39,006 nt of DNA from JAZLDV01 sp045614925. GTDB taxonomy: Bacteria; Bacillota_I; Bacilli_A; Erysipelotrichales; Coprobacillaceae. The position numbers and the translations under genes were made by a program. The notes under the pieces are model-generated. The model was not told the DNA's origin. It searched no databases and saw nothing but the letters and a program-made list of their open reading frames with translations. Shown in pieces: positions 19,837-29,884 of this stretch (position 1 is the stretch's first letter; the number at the start of each line of letters is the position of its first letter). The stretch lies in assembly GCA_045614925.1 (NCBI GenBank), contig JAZLDV010000142.1:1-39006 (forward strand). Direction: 5' to 3'.

Positions 19837-22606
19837 TATCACTCTCCAATTCTTTTATTTTTTCTTCTAGTGTTTCTATTTTAGTTTGCATTGCTTTTAA
19901 ACATGTTAATAAATATTTATCTAAAACATTGCTATCATATTGTTTAACCTCAATTAAATTTTTATCTTCTTCACTTATTGCAAAATCTAAATGTTCTCCA
20001 TCTACTTTTGCTTTTTCTTTAGTGAAATCAAAGAACTCATCATAATTATCTAGTTGTTCTATTTCATCAATTATAAATCCATATTGATCTCTTTTTTTGT
20101 ATAAGTCATATTTGTAATCGTAATTATATAAATCAATTCCTTTTAATAGTTCTAGTGCTTTGTCATATTTTTTATCATCAAACTTTACAATATTTTGTTT
20201 TGTGTTTTTACTTGAAGCAGCACCATTATTTGTTAGAACTTTTGAATTTGAAACACCAACACCTTCCGCATATACATATCCTCCACCATTTGAAGCATCT
20301 AATGTAATATGCCCATTACCTGTTCTTAAAAGTATTCCTCCATTACTTGCAGATCCACTTGAACCACCAGCAAGTATATTTATACTTGAATTAGCATTTA
20401 CATAATTAGTTCTAACTCGCCCAGTTGCAAATACTTCATAAGTTTGAATACCACTTGCAACCTCTATATGACTTCCATTGTTGTTTAAACCCAAACCATT
20501 TATATTAACACCCCTAGAACCAACATTTAAACCACTTACTTCAGGGTTAGTTGTGTTTACTCCTGCTTTTAAATATCCTCCACCTGAAGTGGCTATATTT
20601 AATGTTCCTCCACTCACCCTATCGGCACTTATTGATCCAGTTGTTATATTAGCACCATTGATTGTTGTAGTTCCTGCTTTTGATAATTTATTATTTGTAA
20701 ATGTTGCAATACCTTCTATGTCTACCTTATCTGATTTAATAACAGTAGAACTTGCATCATCATTAATCTTCATTATAATTTGTGCAGAAGTATAATCTTT
20801 GTTATCAACCTTTTTTGCAACTTCTAAATTAATACTATCTGTTGTTTGTTTTATTGTACTAACACTTGTGTTTAAATCATCCTTTGTTGCATATGTTGAT
20901 TTTACTTCTGATGTTATACTATCTTTTGTTTGAGTAATTGAAGAATTTAATTCTACTTTTGTTGCAAATTGATTAGTATAAAGATTTTCGCACATCATAC
21001 GAACGAACAAATAAGCATTTTCATATCCCAACATTGTTACTTCATAATCACCTTTTTCAAGTGGTATAGTAGGGTAATCAAAACTTATAGTTTGTATCTT
21101 ATCTAATAAATATTTTGTGCCATCTTCATTAATGGAAACTTTTTTATTAACTACACAAGTTTGTGTATCATAATCTAAAACAAACTCATCATAATTATTT
21201 TCATCATAATATAACAAGTCATCAGGTAATTCATAATCTATATAATATTCATCACATTCAAACCTTATTGTCCTTGATTTAGGGAATAAGTTATCACTAG
21301 GGAATAAGTTTTCACTAGGATATAAATAACTTATATCTTCGTTTTCAGTAGGATATATTTTTATATAGATTGGTTCACTTTTATTTATACTATCTAAATA
21401 AACACTTCCATATCCATCAACCGCTTTAGTTATATCTGCAATATCATTTATTTCACCTTTTATTTCATTAACTGTTTGTGATATTTGAGATATTGCAGTA
21501 TTTTGTTGATCTATTGTTTCATTCATTTCTGATACAGTTGATTTAACTTCATTCTCATTAATTTCTATTTCAGCAAACTTTTTATTTAAGTATTGATATG
21601 TATAATACTTAATACTACTTATTACTTCTTCATCTATCATAATGATAGTTTTATCTTCATAAGACATTAACCCATCTACATAACATTGATTATTTTTTAA
21701 TATTACACTAGATGTAGTTTCTTCATGTTTAATAAAACTTGTTGCTTCTCCAATTTCTATTTGAGGTTTTATAACTTCTTTTTCAAAAGTAACACCGCTA
21801 GGAATACTTAAAATTGTTTGAGTTACTTTATATGGACTTGATAATGTAATACTTTGGTTTATATAATTACCTACATAAACTCTATCAGTACCATCAAATG
21901 AATATAAAGAAAGACTAACATTGTCTGTTAGTCCACTAATTGAATAACTTGTATTATCCTTTAGTAAATAAATCATTTCTTCATTGGTACTAGATCCTTT
22001 TAAATCAAATTCTATTGTATCAGTAGAAGTTCCATTTAAAGTTATTGTTCCATCGCCATTATTTTTAATTTCCACACCATTTATTTTACTTGTTATAAAA
22101 TCAATACCTAGTATGTTTTTGTTAGAAGAAATAACATTTACATTATTACTTGAAGTACATTCTATTTTTAATTCAGGTATTTCATAATTACCTGCATCAT
22201 ATAGAACTAATAAAGATGTTCCATTTTTAGTGCTTGATAATTCATCTGTTACTACACTACTTGAAACTTTTAATCTATCTTTAACCCATTTATGAGAAGC
22301 ACAACTATTTTCTTCTTCTTGAATTTTACATAGTTTTTGTAATCCTTTATATTTGGCTGCATCATACACCAAATTACCATCAACTATTTTCCAAGCATTT
22401 AATTTATCAATTTCTTTATCATACCATTTTTCAATTGTGGAATAACCTTTAGGAATTTCACCTGTATATTCAGTACATTCTCCTAAATCACATACGATTA
22501 GTCCACCTAATGAAGCATGACAAACATATCCATTTTTATCTAATATGTATCTTAATTTGTTGTAATCAAATGTTTCTTCTTCAGGAATTATAATTTCTTC
22601 TTCCAT
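19820..22606 (-). CDS. Tail fibre with C-terminal S74 intramolecular chaperone
   Basis: The 928-aa protein starts with an adaptor domain (PEEETFDYNKLRYILDKNGY). Carbohydrate-type beta domains and coiled coils (around 350-390 and 560-620; SQISQTVNEIKGEINDI, TKDSITSEVKSTYATKDDL) follow, then a Gly/Asn-rich fibre shaft with GSISADRVSGGTL and DASNGGGYVYAEGVGV. From about residue 798 it has a peptidase S74 chaperone (SSKNTKQNI, DQYGFIIDEIEQL, LLTCLKAMQTKIETLEEKI). Such domains trimerise the fibre and cut themselves off at the Ser of the SSK motif. Confidence 0.85.
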   Translation of the reverse strand: MEEEIIIPEEETFDYNKLRYILDKNGYVCHASLGGLIVCDLGECTEYTGEIPKGYSTIEKWYDKEIDKLNAWKIVDGNLVYDAAKYKGLQKLCKIQEEENSCASHKWVKDRLKVSSSVVTDELSSTKNGTSLLVLYDAGNYEIPELKIECTSSNNVNVISSNKNILGIDFITSKINGVEIKNNGDGTITLNGTSTDTIEFDLKGSSTNEEMIYLLKDNTSYSISGLTDNVSLSLYSFDGTDRVYVGNYINQSITLSSPYKVTQTILSIPSGVTFEKEVIKPQIEIGEATSFIKHEETTSSVILKNNQCYVDGLMSYEDKTIIMIDEEVISSIKYYTYQYLNKKFAEIEINENEVKSTVSEMNETIDQQNTAISQISQTVNEIKGEINDIADITKAVDGYGSVYLDSINKSEPIYIKIYPTENEDISYLYPSENLFPSDNLFPKSRTIRFECDEYYIDYELPDDLLYYDENNYDEFVLDYDTQTCVVNKKVSINEDGTKYLLDKIQTISFDYPTIPLEKGDYEVTMLGYENAYLFVRMMCENLYTNQFATKVELNSSITQTKDSITSEVKSTYATKDDLNTSVSTIKQTTDSINLEVAKKVDNKDYTSAQIIMKINDDASSTVIKSDKVDIEGIATFTNNKLSKAGTTTINGANITTGSISADRVSGGTLNIATSGGGYLKAGVNTTNPEVSGLNVGSRGVNINGLGLNNNGSHIEVASGIQTYEVFATGRVRTNYVNANSSINILAGGSSGSASNGGILLRTGNGHITLDASNGGGYVYAEGVGVSNSKVLTNNGAASSKNTKQNIVKFDDKKYDKALELLKGIDLYNYDYKYDLYKKRDQYGFIIDEIEQLDNYDEFFDFTKEKAKVDGEHLDFAISEEDKNLIEVKQYDSNVLDKYLLTCLKAMQTKIETLEEKIKELESDNDGEN

Positions 22607-22617
22607 AGATACACCTC

Positions 22618-24576
22618 CTATACCTTACCTATTGCTACCCAATGAAATGAAGTAGCAGTAGCAGTTGTTCTATTTATATAAATATCAAAAGCATCTACAT
22701 CTGTTCCACCTTGTCCTATTGAAAAACTAAAAACTTGTGGTGCAGAACTTTGTCCAATTATAAATACTGCTGGTTTTTTTGAAAATGCAGTAGGGAACTT
22801 AACCGCCATATTATAAGTTGTGTTAGCAGCAGTAGGTGTTATTGATACCTTACCCCATTGAATACAAAAACCATTATTCAATCTAAAGTTTCCACTATTT
22901 TCACCATTGTTAAATAATGCTTCTATTAATATTGGTTTTCCACCTCTTAATATCTCCATATCAGTAGAAAAATGAAATTCCTCTACATCACATAAATATC
23001 TATAAATTAAATGAGCATTTACACTATCCCACATACCAATAGAAGTATTTGAAGCACCATTACCTCCATATACTTTACAATTGTGATTATATTCGCCATT
23101 TCCCGAACTTTGAAAAAGTAAGTTCTTTTCGTTGTCACTTCTTCTTTCTCCACCTATAAATGTATAATCACTTAAATAAGTTTTTGCCATTTTTACATCT
23201 AATGTATCAGGTTCAGTTGCAACTCCACCTATTGCCATACTATGTCCATCATTACCAAAGTTCATTAAGGTAAAACTTTCTGCTACATTAGTGCTTTTTA
23301 CCACTTCTTCAAAGTAATCTTTAATAGTTAATCTAAAATCATAAACATTATCTATATTTAAAGCAATGTTAGTTACTACCCAACTTGTATTAATTGAATA
23401 TCCACTTAAAGTATTTCCTATTGTGGTCCATGTATCTACACTTGATAATTTATATTGAAGTGTATAGGTACTATCATTTTTACTATTTAATGAAGTAATT
23501 GTACTTTTAACACTTACTTTAAAGTTAATTCCCTCATCATTTAATGTTCCATCTACATTACATCTTTCAACTTTAAATGTACTTATAGTAGGTTTAGAAT
23601 ATGCTAATACATTAAATGTTGTTGAATAACTTGTACTTCTACCTCTTTTATCAGTAACAGTTGTTGTTATAGTGTTACTACCACTTGTTTTTAATACCCC
23701 TGTTGTAAATGTCTTTGATGTATAAGAGCTTCCATTAATAGTTGTTTTATAGGCACTTATACTAGATCCACTTCCTGCACTTGCATTAACAGTTCCAGTT
23801 ATTTTACTTTCATTTTGAATATAAGCACCAAATTTACTTGCTAAACCACTTGTTGCTTCTGCTAATGTTATTCCTGATATTGTAGGTTTTACACTACTAG
23901 GAATTGTCCCTGTTGCGGTTTTTGTACTTGTTCCTACTGTTGAACCGCTTGAACTTGTTTTTGTTGTCAATTTAAAGGTTACTGTACCTTTTGTTGCACT
24001 AGGTAATTTTGCATATATATTATTTAATTCAGTACTTGTAAAAGTTACATCAGTTCCGTTTGTTATACCATTTACGGTTTTAATAGTAGTTCCTCCTACT
24101 GATATTGTTAAAACATCATAAAAACCACTATTATATTTTGTTATTGGAATATCAATAGCATTTCCAAATGTAAAACTACTTATTGAACCTAAAACACTTG
24201 CAGCAGGTTCAATAGGTAATGAATAAGAATATGTACTATTTCTACTTGAACCACTACCACTATATATATTTAAACTTAATGAAGTTGTTCCACTTGTTTT
24301 ATTTGATATTGTAAACCAATCAGTAGTATATACAATACTTGAACTCCATTGACTAGGACTAGCACTTTTTAAAGTGTGAGTATCTTTTAAACTACTTTGT
24401 AAATATGTTTTCATATAGATAGGGAAGCCAAAATATGATTGGCCCGTTACTGTACCTACTGTTACCCTAACTCTATATTGCATATCTGCCCCACTTCTTC
24501 GCATTTCATAAGCAGGTTGTATTGGTATATCAGGGGATGAACCCCAACTTTTAGAAGTTAAATTTACAAATGCCAT
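22618..24576 (-). CDS. DUF859-type minor tail structural protein
   Basis: The 652-aa Ser/Thr-rich protein starts MAFVNLTSKSWGSSPDIPIQ and continues EMRRSGADMQYRVRVTVG with repeated beta-sandwich segments. It contains the recognisable block FTLMNFGNDGHSMAIGGVAT and a C-terminal NGFCIQWGKVSITPTAANTT receptor-tip-like domain. This matches the DUF859 family of siphovirus baseplate or fibre proteins found between Tal and the distal fibres. AGGAGGTG precedes the ATG. Confidence 0.75.
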   Translation of the reverse strand: MAFVNLTSKSWGSSPDIPIQPAYEMRRSGADMQYRVRVTVGTVTGQSYFGFPIYMKTYLQSSLKDTHTLKSASPSQWSSSIVYTTDWFTISNKTSGTTSLSLNIYSGSGSSRNSTYSYSLPIEPAASVLGSISSFTFGNAIDIPITKYNSGFYDVLTISVGGTTIKTVNGITNGTDVTFTSTELNNIYAKLPSATKGTVTFKLTTKTSSSGSTVGTSTKTATGTIPSSVKPTISGITLAEATSGLASKFGAYIQNESKITGTVNASAGSGSSISAYKTTINGSSYTSKTFTTGVLKTSGSNTITTTVTDKRGRSTSYSTTFNVLAYSKPTISTFKVERCNVDGTLNDEGINFKVSVKSTITSLNSKNDSTYTLQYKLSSVDTWTTIGNTLSGYSINTSWVVTNIALNIDNVYDFRLTIKDYFEEVVKSTNVAESFTLMNFGNDGHSMAIGGVATEPDTLDVKMAKTYLSDYTFIGGERRSDNEKNLLFQSSGNGEYNHNCKVYGGNGASNTSIGMWDSVNAHLIYRYLCDVEEFHFSTDMEILRGGKPILIEALFNNGENSGNFRLNNGFCIQWGKVSITPTAANTTYNMAVKFPTAFSKKPAVFIIGQSSAPQVFSFSIGQGGTDVDAFDIYINRTTATATSFHWVAIGKV

Positions 24577-24587
24577 TTAATCACCTC

Positions 24588-27203
24588 CTAATATGTTACT
24601 TTCTTAAAGTCTAATGAACCATTTGCTCTAGGTATAAAAGCAAATTGTCCAACTCTTAAACTATTTAAAAAATGTCCATCAGTTATATATAATGTATTGT
24701 TTGATACATAAGCAACTTCTTCACCATTTTGAACAAATTGTATTCTTTCATTTGTTTGTCTTAAAATAATATCACTTGTTATAGATCCTAATTCTAATAC
24801 TGGTTGTCCTTCTTCGTTTTGATAACCTCTAATGTATGAAGCAAGTTCTCTAAATTGTGCTTGTGTTTCACCTTCTACATTTTCAACCATTAAAACTACT
24901 TCACTAAATTTTGCTTCTATTCCATCTGCTTGTATTGTAAATTGTGTTTCAGTAGTTTCTCTAAACTCATCAAATGTTCCAGTACTTACATATTCACTTG
25001 CTACATCTAATCTAATTTGTTCATCTGTTTGTTGTATTAATGAAGTATTATTAACAACTTCTTTTCTAATTTCCTCTAATTCTTCTTCAACAATTAAAGC
25101 CATATCAAACCAAGTATAATCATCAAAATTATCACTATCGACTTGAATGTTATCTACCAATTCCCCTCTATATCTTCCTACTGTTTCACCATTGTTTTCA
25201 GTAAATGTTACACCATCATCACTATATTTAATGTGTAAATAAGAGCTTTTTCCATCTGCACCATTTTGCCCAGGACTTCCATTTTGCCCATCTGCACCTT
25301 TTATTAAACTCCAAGTATAGGCACTATATGAAGTTGGTGCTGTTGATGAACTTGTACTTGCTACACCCATATATTTAGAAGCATCAGTAGGGGTTGATGT
25401 CATTGGGTTTCCATTTGCATTAATACTATATCTTACATAGAAATAATATGTTGTTCCATCTTTTCCTGTTTCCCCTTGTATTCCTTGCTCTCCTTGTGGT
25501 CCTGCTGGTCCTGCTGGTCCTTGTATGTTTCCAACATCTTGCCAATCGTTATCTTCTACACACCATACATACATATTTCCTTGAACTATATAAGCATCTC
25601 CAATATTTCCAGTAGGATGAGCTGCTTTTAATTCATCTAAAGTATTATAAGAACCTAGTATATTAACACTTGTTCCATCACTACCTTTTAATGCTAATAC
25701 AATGTTGATTTTCTTGATTAATGAATAAGTTTCTTCTCCATCAACATAAGTAAATGTAATTGTATAATCGTTTTGTATATTACTAATTTGAGTATTACTA
25801 CTTACTCCAAATCTAATGTATGTATTGGTTTTACTTGTTGTAATACCTGTATTATTACCACTTATTGAAACTGTTGGTGTTATTTGTTTCCCTTTAAAAT
25901 AACCATAAAAGTTTACATCATAATTTTTAGTTTCTAATGGTATGTTATCTTTATCAGTTGGAATAGTTAAATTGTATTGTGATAGATCCACACTAAAATA
26001 ATTGATACTATTTGCTAATTCATTTATCTTTTCTTCATTTAGTTTATAATCACTTTCAATTTTGCTTATTCCTTCTTTGATTGCTTCACTTTCTCCAATT
26101 TGAATACCTGTTAAAGTATCTTTTGTTTCTCCTAATGTAATTGTCATATTTTCAGGTTTTGTTAATGGTGTTTCCTTTTTAGTTAATAGGTATGTTTTAG
26201 ATATTCCATGAGGTGTACTTTGTACTCTTATGTACTCATACATTTCAAAACTATCTATACTTCCATCAACTACATTTAAATCAATAGCATTTAATTCTAA
26301 AGTACTTTTTAACATTACTCCTTGTTGATTTAATAAATCTTGTCCTTTAGTTTTTAAATTACTTGCTACTGTTACATCATTCCATGTTGTTTCTTCAGTA
26401 GGTGCAACTATCCACCCATATTTATTAAGTGCATCTTCATTTACAAGATAATCTAAACCATCATTAACACTTTCTATTGTTAGTCTTGATTTAGTTCCAT
26501 CTTCATTTTCTACTTCTACACCTAATGGAATAACTACTGAATATGTATTAGAAGCATCATTTTCTATTGTTATGTCTTTTAAGTTTTCACCAAATTCAAT
26601 TGTTTGTAATGAAATAACTTGTCCTACATCACCTTTAAAATCATCTACCCAATCTAAATAGTTTCCATCATCCTCATATCTAACATAGAAATAACCACCT
26701 ATATTTAATAACTTATCTTGTATCTCTTTATAAGTAGTTGAATAGTTTGTATTACTTCTATTTATGTATTCATTAGTATCTAAATTTGCTCCTGTTGTTT
26801 TACCTATTTTAAATTGTTTATCCACATCTACTTGTGAATTATGATTATCAACAAAGAACTTAAATAAATCTTCTGGGCTTCCTTGAAATTCATAAGGTCT
26901 TACCACACTATCAAATAAAAAAGCAAGAATACTTTCACATATTACTTGCTTTGATTTATCCATATTTTGTTGTTCTTTTATTATTCTACCTTTAAAGATA
27001 GTTTTGTTATATTTCTTCAAAACAATACTAGGTACTAAATGTTCCAATTTGTCAAAGTTAGGATGAGTAGAGCTAATACTAAATTCTAGTTCTGCTATCT
27101 TGTTTACTTCTTCTTTTAATTTAGGATTTAATAGATAATAACCATGTTCACTAGGAACTTTTAAATCATGAAGTAGGGAAGTGTCATAATTAATTCTATA
27201 CAT
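24588..27203 (-). CDS. Tail-associated lysin/endopeptidase-like baseplate protein (Tal) with collagen-like repeats
   Basis: The 871-aa protein has the N-terminal prophage tail (gp27/Tal-like) domain of about 370 residues (LVPSIVLKKYNKTIFKGRII, KEIQDKLLNIGGYFYVRYED, LTKPENMTITLGETKDTL). Two Gly-X-Y collagen-like stretches lie near residues 553-576 (GPAGPAGPQGEQG) and 631-647 (GADGQNGSPGQNGADG), followed by a coiled-coil C-terminus (TSLIQQTDEQIRLDVASEYV). It forms the hub at the tail tip. No clear protease or lysozyme motif is visible, so a purely structural Tal is possible. The start overlaps the Dit stop. Confidence 0.82.
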   Translation of the reverse strand: MYRINYDTSLLHDLKVPSEHGYYLLNPKLKEEVNKIAELEFSISSTHPNFDKLEHLVPSIVLKKYNKTIFKGRIIKEQQNMDKSKQVICESILAFLFDSVVRPYEFQGSPEDLFKFFVDNHNSQVDVDKQFKIGKTTGANLDTNEYINRSNTNYSTTYKEIQDKLLNIGGYFYVRYEDDGNYLDWVDDFKGDVGQVISLQTIEFGENLKDITIENDASNTYSVVIPLGVEVENEDGTKSRLTIESVNDGLDYLVNEDALNKYGWIVAPTEETTWNDVTVASNLKTKGQDLLNQQGVMLKSTLELNAIDLNVVDGSIDSFEMYEYIRVQSTPHGISKTYLLTKKETPLTKPENMTITLGETKDTLTGIQIGESEAIKEGISKIESDYKLNEEKINELANSINYFSVDLSQYNLTIPTDKDNIPLETKNYDVNFYGYFKGKQITPTVSISGNNTGITTSKTNTYIRFGVSSNTQISNIQNDYTITFTYVDGEETYSLIKKINIVLALKGSDGTSVNILGSYNTLDELKAAHPTGNIGDAYIVQGNMYVWCVEDNDWQDVGNIQGPAGPAGPQGEQGIQGETGKDGTTYYFYVRYSINANGNPMTSTPTDASKYMGVASTSSSTAPTSYSAYTWSLIKGADGQNGSPGQNGADGKSSYLHIKYSDDGVTFTENNGETVGRYRGELVDNIQVDSDNFDDYTWFDMALIVEEELEEIRKEVVNNTSLIQQTDEQIRLDVASEYVSTGTFDEFRETTETQFTIQADGIEAKFSEVVLMVENVEGETQAQFRELASYIRGYQNEEGQPVLELGSITSDIILRQTNERIQFVQNGEEVAYVSNNTLYITDGHFLNSLRVGQFAFIPRANGSLDFKKVTY

Positions 27204-27838
27204 TATAACTTGCCCTCCCTATATGTAATTGTTAATGTTCCTGTACCACTTGTTACTTCTATTATATTTTCTCCCTCTTTAAAGATAATATCAGGACTTT
27301 GTAGAGTACCATTTACTACAAAAGTTTTACCTTCAAATGTAAATTGCATACTTGAAGTAGAAGTTATTGTAGGCATCACCCATTTTCTAGTATTAGTTAA
27401 TCTTAATGTTCCTACACCTGTTATTGTTTTAATTGTTTCAACCTTTTTAAGTCTATATGGTTCTAAAATACAATCTATACTTAATAAACCTACATTCCTA
27501 TCACTTGTTAAAGGATTTAATGTATATCTTCCTACATAGTACCAATTAGGATCTTCACTAAAAGTTAAAGGCATCTTTTTACCATGTAAATATGTTGATA
27601 GTTTTAATAAAGTTGTTTCCCAATCTACTCTTTTATCTTTTAAAATAAATTCTAAAGTATAAGATATGTTTTCATACTTTACATCACCAGTTAAAGAAGT
27701 AGTTAGGTCTAACTCTCCATCTCCACCTTCAATACTTACATAGTTTGTTTTAGGAAGGGGAAAAGGTCTTTCTTTTGGTCTTAATATTAGTCCAAAATCA
27801 TTATAACTATCTTTGTCACCAAATTTAATTGTATTCAT
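27203..27838 (-). CDS. Distal tail protein (Dit)
   Basis: The 211-aa protein follows the tape measure and precedes Tal. The pattern DFGLILRPKERPFPLPKTNY, VSIEGGDGELDLTTSLTGDV and YENISYTLEFILKD is the galectin-less Dit/Phage_tail N-terminal fold, which forms the hexameric baseplate ring. A C-terminal domain contains RKWVMPTITSTSSMQFTFEG. Strong GGGGGAGA site; the last bases overlap both neighbours. Confidence 0.85.
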   Translation of the reverse strand: MNTIKFGDKDSYNDFGLILRPKERPFPLPKTNYVSIEGGDGELDLTTSLTGDVKYENISYTLEFILKDKRVDWETTLLKLSTYLHGKKMPLTFSEDPNWYYVGRYTLNPLTSDRNVGLLSIDCILEPYRLKKVETIKTITGVGTLRLTNTRKWVMPTITSTSSMQFTFEGKTFVVNGTLQSPDIIFKEGENIIEVTSGTGTLTITYREGKL

Positions 27839-29562
27839 TATCTCCCCCTCCTTCTATCATCTGCTAATTGTCCTAATGCTCTATCCATTGGACTAGCAAT
27901 AGCACCTACTAATTCACCTGTACTTAATACTACTTGTTGATTACTCATTATTTCAGTTAAGTTAGAGAATAAGTAAATCAATTTATCTAATTTGTTTTCT
28001 ATTCCACCATTATTACTACTTACTGCATCACTAATCATTCCCATAATGGTGCTAGTTCCACCTACTATTTCACTTCCTGCTTCTCCACCTACTTGTATGT
28101 TTCCATTAGGTGAAATACCAAATGCAGTAGGTTTATCTAATAACATTGGAGCTCTTACCGCTTTTGCATACCAATCTATTCCTAGTTTTGGTATAGAACC
28201 TTTTACTAAATCACCTATACTCCATCCTTTAGGAGTTATAGCGAAATGAGGTAATTTAATTTTTGGTAATTCTACTTTAAATTTAAAAAATCCTTTAATT
28301 TTATCAACTACACCTTTTACAATATCTCGTGCTTTTTCTATTGGTGAAGTAATAGCATCTTTGATTTTATTGAATGTGTTTACTACACCATCTTTAAGAC
28401 TATTAATTTTTGATGTAACATTATCTTTTAAATTTGAAAAGAAATTTTTAACACTTTCAATTCCTTTTTTAATTCCATTTACTGCACTATTAAAAGCACT
28501 TTTTATTTTATCCCATAATTTTATCCAAAATTCTCTAAATCCTTCGCAATTATTCCATAGATAAATAAATGCACTTACTAATAATCCTATTGCAGTTATT
28601 ACTAATCCTATTGGGTTTGCCTTTAGTACGGTAAAGAGTGCCTTTACAATAGGAATAAATTTTTGAACTTTAGCAGCGATATTTAAAGCAAATAAACTAC
28701 CCATAAATCCTAAAACAATTGGTGCTAGAATATTGATATTATCTATAATCCATGTAATTAATGGTTGAGCTTTTACTAATATTTCTGCTAACAATATCTT
28801 TCCTTGTGTAATTAATGGTTCTATTTTTGCCATTGTATCGGCAAGTTTCATGTTTAAATTTGCTTGTGCTTCATTGTTTGCAATTACATCACCATTAACT
28901 TGTTTGTATGTTTCACTTGCTTCTCCATATAAACCATTTAATGTTTCTCTTATTAGTTTTTCTCTTTCTTGTGTAGATGTACATTTTAATAACTTCTCAT
29001 TAAAAGCATCTTCACTTACACCTGCCCAATTTAAAGCATCAGCAAGGGGGCCTGTTACTTGTCCTACCCTTGCAGTTTCATTAGCAGCTTCGGCAAGTCC
29101 TTCAAGTGGTAAACTATCTCCAAATGTTGCATACACACCAGTTAATACATCTGTCCATTGTGATAGATCCTTTTCGTTATTAGTCATCATTGCTAAATGG
29201 TTTGCAGTTTCTATTGCAGTATCATCTTCACCTAAAATACCAAACAAAGTTGTAAATGTTTGTTCTGCTGTTCCTGCTGCTTGATTAGTAGTTTGAAATG
29301 TAGTTTCTAACTTACCATAATCTTGTCTAAATTCTCTTGTTGCTTCTACACCAGCCACAGAAGCAGTTACTACACCTGCCAAACCTATTGCCATTTTCTT
29401 TCCTAGTTCTCCTGCTTTGTTTCCTATGTCTTGAAAACTAACAGATAATTTATTTTTGGCATCTTCTCCATTTTTAGCAACATCATCTAATGCCTTTTTA
29501 GTTTCATCTACACCATCAATAGCAAGTTTACCTAAAAGACTAAATACACTTGTTCCTGTCAT
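27838..29562 (-). CDS. Tape measure protein
   Basis: The 574-aa protein shows the N-terminal tape-measure pattern (SVFSLLGKLAIDGVDETKKA, LGKKMAIGLAGVVTASVAG), a TMP-repeat region (AMMTNNEKDLSQWTDVLTG, LAEAANETARVGQVTGPLAD), two hydrophobic helices (ILAPIVLGFMGSLFALNIAA, IGLVITAIGLLVSAFIYLW) and helical repeats (SFNSAVNGIKKGI-like SAFNSAVNGIKKGIESVKNF). It sets tail length; at roughly 1.5 angstrom per residue the tail would be about 85 nm. It is short for a siphovirus. AGGAGGGTG precedes the ATG. Confidence 0.88.
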   Translation of the reverse strand: MTGTSVFSLLGKLAIDGVDETKKALDDVAKNGEDAKNKLSVSFQDIGNKAGELGKKMAIGLAGVVTASVAGVEATREFRQDYGKLETTFQTTNQAAGTAEQTFTTLFGILGEDDTAIETANHLAMMTNNEKDLSQWTDVLTGVYATFGDSLPLEGLAEAANETARVGQVTGPLADALNWAGVSEDAFNEKLLKCTSTQEREKLIRETLNGLYGEASETYKQVNGDVIANNEAQANLNMKLADTMAKIEPLITQGKILLAEILVKAQPLITWIIDNINILAPIVLGFMGSLFALNIAAKVQKFIPIVKALFTVLKANPIGLVITAIGLLVSAFIYLWNNCEGFREFWIKLWDKIKSAFNSAVNGIKKGIESVKNFFSNLKDNVTSKINSLKDGVVNTFNKIKDAITSPIEKARDIVKGVVDKIKGFFKFKVELPKIKLPHFAITPKGWSIGDLVKGSIPKLGIDWYAKAVRAPMLLDKPTAFGISPNGNIQVGGEAGSEIVGGTSTIMGMISDAVSSNNGGIENKLDKLIYLFSNLTEIMSNQQVVLSTGELVGAIASPMDRALGQLADDRRRGR

Positions 29563-29578
29563 ATTTCACCCTCCTTTC

Positions 29579-29881
29579 TTATTGGGGTTTGAAATTCTTT
29601 AATATATTTTTTGCATTATTTTTTACTTCTTCTATATTTTCGGCTACTTCAAAACTAGGTTTTTCCTCATTCCTAGATATAATTTCTTCTTTCCATTCAA
29701 CATAAGATTTTTCTTTCATTGGAATACTTAAATACAATTGCCACATCTTTTCCTCATCTATTTGTTTGTAAATTGTATCTATTCCATCACTTAATCTACC
29801 TTGAATTATTAAATTATCTAAAAATAAAAAGGGACTTGAATATCTTTTAAATATCAAGTCCCAAAAATCTAATTCACCTAT
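29579..29881 (-). CDS. Tail chaperone GT-type extension made by -1 frameshift
   Basis: An open frame of 100 codons, -1 relative to the 138-aa chaperone, with no well-placed start codon of its own. A TTG at 29857 is 17 nt or more from the nearest Shine-Dalgarno-like bases. It reads KIGELDFWDLIFKRYSSPFL and ends KNNAKNILKNFKPQ. The position between major tail protein and tape measure, and the FWDLI-type motif, are typical of the T part of gpG/gpGT pairs. The fused product would guide the tape measure during tail assembly. Confidence 0.72.
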   Translation of the reverse strand: MGELDFWDLIFKRYSSPFLFLDNLIIQGRLSDGIDTIYKQIDEEKMWQLYLSIPMKEKSYVEWKEEIISRNEEKPSFEVAENIEEVKNNAKNILKNFKPQ

Positions 29882-29884
29882 TTT
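29831..29884 (-). promoter_or_regulatory. Predicted -1 ribosomal frameshift signal
   Basis: Candidate slippery site A-AAA-TAG at 29884-29878, including the zero-frame stop, with an alternative A-AAA-TAT at 29893-29887. Fifteen bases further a perfect 9-bp hairpin GGGACTTGA/TCAAGTCCC (29862-29854 with 29839-29831) can stall ribosomes. The spacer is longer than the usual 5-9 nt. Confidence 0.6.
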
